64,000 nt of DNA from Guillardia theta CCMP2712. Taxonomy: Eukaryota; Cryptophyceae; Pyrenomonadales; Geminigeraceae. How positions within the stretch are numbered: position 1 is the stretch's first letter; each line of letters starts with the position of its first letter. The translations under genes were made by a program, and so were the position numbers. The notes under the pieces were generated by a model. It was not told the DNA's origin. It did no database searches and saw only the letters and a program-made list of their open reading frames with translations. The stretch lies in the NCBI RefSeq assembly GCF_000315625.1, contig NW_005434631.1, forward strand, positions 35,517 through 99,516. The letters run 5' to 3'. Below, in pieces: positions 63,268-64,000 of the stretch.

Positions 63268-63495
63268 ATGGATGTTTCCTATATTCAAAAGCTAATCCAA
63301 CCTAGAACGCTGTCCGCGAGGTCATCATCTCCCACCTCGCAGGACATTGAAGATGTTCTCAGGCTCTTACAACACAACAAGGAATTCTACACGCAGTTGT
63401 GTAACGATCGCACAATGTTGCGACAATTTGCTTCAGATAATCATATCAATGAGAAGAAGCTCCTTAAATTCTCGAAGTACATCGATTTGCTGTGA
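63268..63495 (+). CDS. Small hypothetical protein
   Basis: 75 residues from ATG 63268 (MDVSYIQKLIQPRTLSARSS); Ser-rich then helical (QDIEDVLRLLQHNKEFYTQL). Divergent from the HECT gene, 80 bp between ATGs. It overlaps the 3' end of a minus-strand frame by about 60 bp, so one of the two may be wrong. Confidence 0.45.
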   Translation: MDVSYIQKLIQPRTLSARSSSPTSQDIEDVLRLLQHNKEFYTQLCNDRTMLRQFASDNHINEKKLLKFSKYIDLL

Positions 63496-63756
63496 TCCAT
63501 CAAAGAATCTATAATGCTGCGCAGAAAGAAGAACATAGAGAGGCTTAACCTGCTTGATCTTCCTGATAATGTATTGGAAACAATCATTGATAAGTATAAG
63601 GCCCTCTTCTGTGAGCATCAATTGGTCCTCAAGAGGTGGATTTATGGATCCAATGCAGAGTTTCAGAATGAGCAATGAAGCGTAGAGGTAGTGCAGATTA
63701 CACTTCTTCCTGTCGACCCTCTGTAAAAGCCCCATTGATATTTGCGAATACATCAT
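63433..63756 (-). CDS. Hypothetical protein, overlapping its upstream neighbour by 4 bp
   Basis: 107 residues from ATG 63756; helical, Leu/Ile-rich (LHYLYASLLILKLCIGSINP) and no motif recognised. Its ATG overlaps the stop of the next minus-strand frame (ATGA). Either two tightly packed genes or one gene with a frameshift. Confidence 0.4.
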   Translation of the reverse strand: MMYSQISMGLLQRVDRKKCNLHYLYASLLILKLCIGSINPPLEDQLMLTEEGLILINDCFQYIIRKIKQVKPLYVLLSAQHYRFFDGSQQIDVLREFKELLLIDMII

Positions 63757-63995
63757 ACCAAAAAGATATCATTGATATGTATGGTGAGAGGCTCAACAAG
63801 AACTTCTTGTTCCGTTAGCAGCTCAACAAATGACTGTCCATCGTGAAGTAAAACATCAAGATCGATGTGTCCCAGCTCATATTGCAAAATCTTGATGACC
63901 TCCTTGTTATCTTCCCTAGGGTACAGGTAAAGCATCATGAACTCCCATGACCGAGCGATCGGATCATGTTCTTCCTGTCCGCGTTCAACCTCCAT
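63753..63995 (-). CDS. Hypothetical protein, at right edge
   Basis: 80 residues from ATG 63995 (MEVERGQEEHDPIARSWEFM), acidic; ILQYELGHIDLDVLLHDGQS in the middle. The ATG is only five bases from the window end, so the true start may be further right. No family recognised. Confidence 0.4.
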   Translation of the reverse strand: MEVERGQEEHDPIARSWEFMMLYLYPREDNKEVIKILQYELGHIDLDVLLHDGQSFVELLTEQEVLVEPLTIHINDIFLV

Positions 63996-64000
63996 GTGAT

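Noticed and set aside
40331-64000. Bacterial contamination as the origin of the AT-rich half
   Set aside because: Gene types (EsV-1-7 repeats, HECT, histone doublet, giant-virus repeats), lack of Shine-Dalgarno-led operons, and TATA-like upstream boxes fit a eukaryotic large DNA virus better. ParB-like and CoiA-like genes alone do not outweigh this.

Overview
The window looks like nuclear DNA of a flagellated, plastid-bearing protist joined to a long stretch of giant-virus-like DNA. About 1-40.3 kb is GC-richer eukaryotic sequence. Its genes are broken by short GT-AG introns (55-66 bp where I could place both ends), and it holds many micro/minisatellites and a GC-rich dispersed repeat. An IFT139 (TTC21B) gene and an EF-hand gene imply cilia. 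A gene with a lumen-type targeting signal hints at a plastid. A cryptophyte such as Guillardia would fit, but that is inference. No rRNA or convincing tRNA gene was seen.

Host part, left to right: a secreted EGF-repeat gene with near-identical 165-bp units, running off the left edge (minus); a ubiquitin-like/thioredoxin/peptide:N-glycanase/jacalin fusion (plus); adenosylhomocysteinase (minus); the complex I assembly factor CIA30/NDUFAF1 (plus); a two-TM hypothetical (minus); a secretory J-domain protein (plus); a two-exon RWP-RK protein (minus); GC-rich repeats; a probable plastid protein cut by a 100-N gap (plus); a second EGF-repeat gene cut by the same gap (minus); a calmodulin-like gene (plus) convergent with a BTB-BACK-Kelch gene (minus); a complete many-exon IFT139 gene (minus); a coiled-coil gene (plus); and a tail-anchored hypothetical (minus).

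From about 40.35 kb to the right edge the DNA turns AT-rich, genes are intronless and packed on both strands, and intergenic spaces carry repeated blocks. Products are giant-virus in flavour: EsV-1-7 cysteine repeats fused to a PD-(D/E)XK-like nuclease, a DEDDh exonuclease with a SAP-like tail (one frameshift), a ParB-like protein, a T5orf172/GIY-YIG-like protein, a primase + origin-binding-type SF2 helicase, a CoiA-like nuclease with a DUF5710-type tail, an expanded family of Tyr/Gln-rich basic proteins, a giant-virus-style repeat protein, a fused H2B-H2A histone doublet, and a HECT ubiquitin ligase with its catalytic cysteine. No capsid, packaging ATPase or DNA polymerase B lies in this window, so it is part of a larger element, either an endogenous viral insertion or a chimeric scaffold.

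The most notable items are the histone doublet, the HECT ligase, the EsV-1-7/nuclease fusion, the duplicated 3'-end blocks with a 15-bp inverted repeat, and the repeated promoter-like motifs. Two frameshifts (host EGF gene, viral exonuclease) both fall in runs of seven A's and both need one extra A, which points to base-calling errors rather than gene death.
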